Of a DNA stretch of 29,212 nucleotides, positions 28,799-29,212 are shown piece after piece. Source of the DNA: Gnetum montanum (taxonomy: Eukaryota; Streptophyta; Gnetopsida; Gnetales; Gnetaceae). The position numbers and the translations under genes are program-made. The DNA is taken from contig MNCI01024072.1 in assembly GCA_015680685.1 (NCBI GenBank), positions 197,204 through 226,415 on the forward strand, in the 5' to 3' direction. The notes under the pieces were generated by a model, which was given only the letters and a program-made list of their open reading frames with translations, did no database searches and had not been told where the DNA came from. Position 1 is the first letter of the stretch. Each line of letters starts with the position of its first letter.

Positions 28799-29212
28799 TG
28801 ATGAGCGGCTAGGTATCCCTACACCCAACCATACAAATCACGAGCATTCACACGCGACTCGGTCAAAATACACAGACTGTAAGCACTTAACATACACCAG
28901 ACTTCTAACCAGTGAAACCTTGGGTTAGAACGGTCGTTGTCATCCTAATCTCACTTGTGAAGTTCTGTTTACGATGGTTAAGTGAGACTAAGGCTAATGA
29001 TTTTTATAACTTTTTAATTATCTTTTCGGTGACTAATTATCTTGGAAAATAAGGATAGAATATTAATTAATCTAAAATTATCGTAATCTAAATCTTAACT
29101 ACTCCTAGCATAAGTATCTGGTCCCATCTTCCGAGCAAATTCTGAGCATTTCCTAACACTTCTGGGTTACCAGACGTTAAGCGTCACTAGGCTTACCAAG
29201 TGTTTGGGTTAC
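28799..29212 (-). mobile_element. LTR copy D (partial, U5 side), runs off the window
   Basis: It begins TGATGAGCGGCTAGGTATCC, the family's U5 border, and continues with the shared pattern: 'cacccaaccata', a 'gtatggttaa..agtctaagg'-like phrase at about 28973-28993, and 'ggttaccag..gttaagcg' near 29163. It is the most diverged of the five copies. It starts inside gag, so it is a solo LTR or a second element inserted there. The 5-mer before it is ATGAC; the matching copy would lie beyond 29212. Confidence 0.85.

Overview
The window looks like repeat-rich, AT-rich nuclear DNA of a land plant, probably a flowering plant; the species cannot be read from it. The evidence is Ty1/copia and Ty3/gypsy remnants, primer-binding sites matching initiator-Met tRNA, a plant-type CCR4-like nuclease copy, a 5S rRNA-derived stretch, and no intact host gene. 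Nothing bacterial is present. Almost every coding stretch is broken by stops. Many of these stops are one C-to-T or G-to-A change from Gln, Arg or Trp codons, as expected for old, methylated transposons.

Layout. (1) 1-162 is the end of a minus-strand LTR (family 'TGATGAG') with a TATA box and an array of GATATC palindromes. 163-2638 has no recognisable gene. (2) 2639-3850 is a dead Ty3/gypsy integrase on the minus strand. About 8815-10970 holds gag and protease relics of a similar element, but the RT/RNase H part expected between them is missing. In its place, 4150-7900 carries a plus-strand, apparently multi-exon pseudogene that I cannot identify. It is followed by a 64-bp duplication around a single N (8503) and an inverted-repeat cluster (8670-8812). 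(3) About 10970-12061 is a minus-strand copia integrase fragment. (4) A second copia of the same family runs on the plus strand: LTR remnants at about 12062-13241 and 18387-18537, PBS at 18540, gag at 18600-19988, and zinc knuckle to integrase at 20960-22499.

(5) Inside that copia LTR lies a complete nested element, 13242-18381 on the minus strand. It has two LTRs, a PBS, a polypurine tract and a 5-bp target duplication with one mismatch. It carries no gag or pol. Instead it holds an intronless, decayed copy of a CCR4-type deadenylase (EEP) domain, a 5S rRNA-derived segment and six exactly phased 45-bp repeats. This captured-gene element is the most notable object in the window. (6) The copia is further broken by a solo LTR at 19989-20954 (perfect CTACT target duplication). 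At 22500-26809 lies a short LTR pair enclosing only a gypsy protease relic. (7) 26815-28110 is unassigned. 28120-28798 is another gypsy gag relic, cut by an LTR that runs off the window at 28799-29212.

All five TGATGAG-family LTRs have the same orientation, with TATAAATA on the minus strand in the four where that part is visible. No reverse transcriptase domain was recognised anywhere. The region appears to be a nested transposon graveyard with no working gene.
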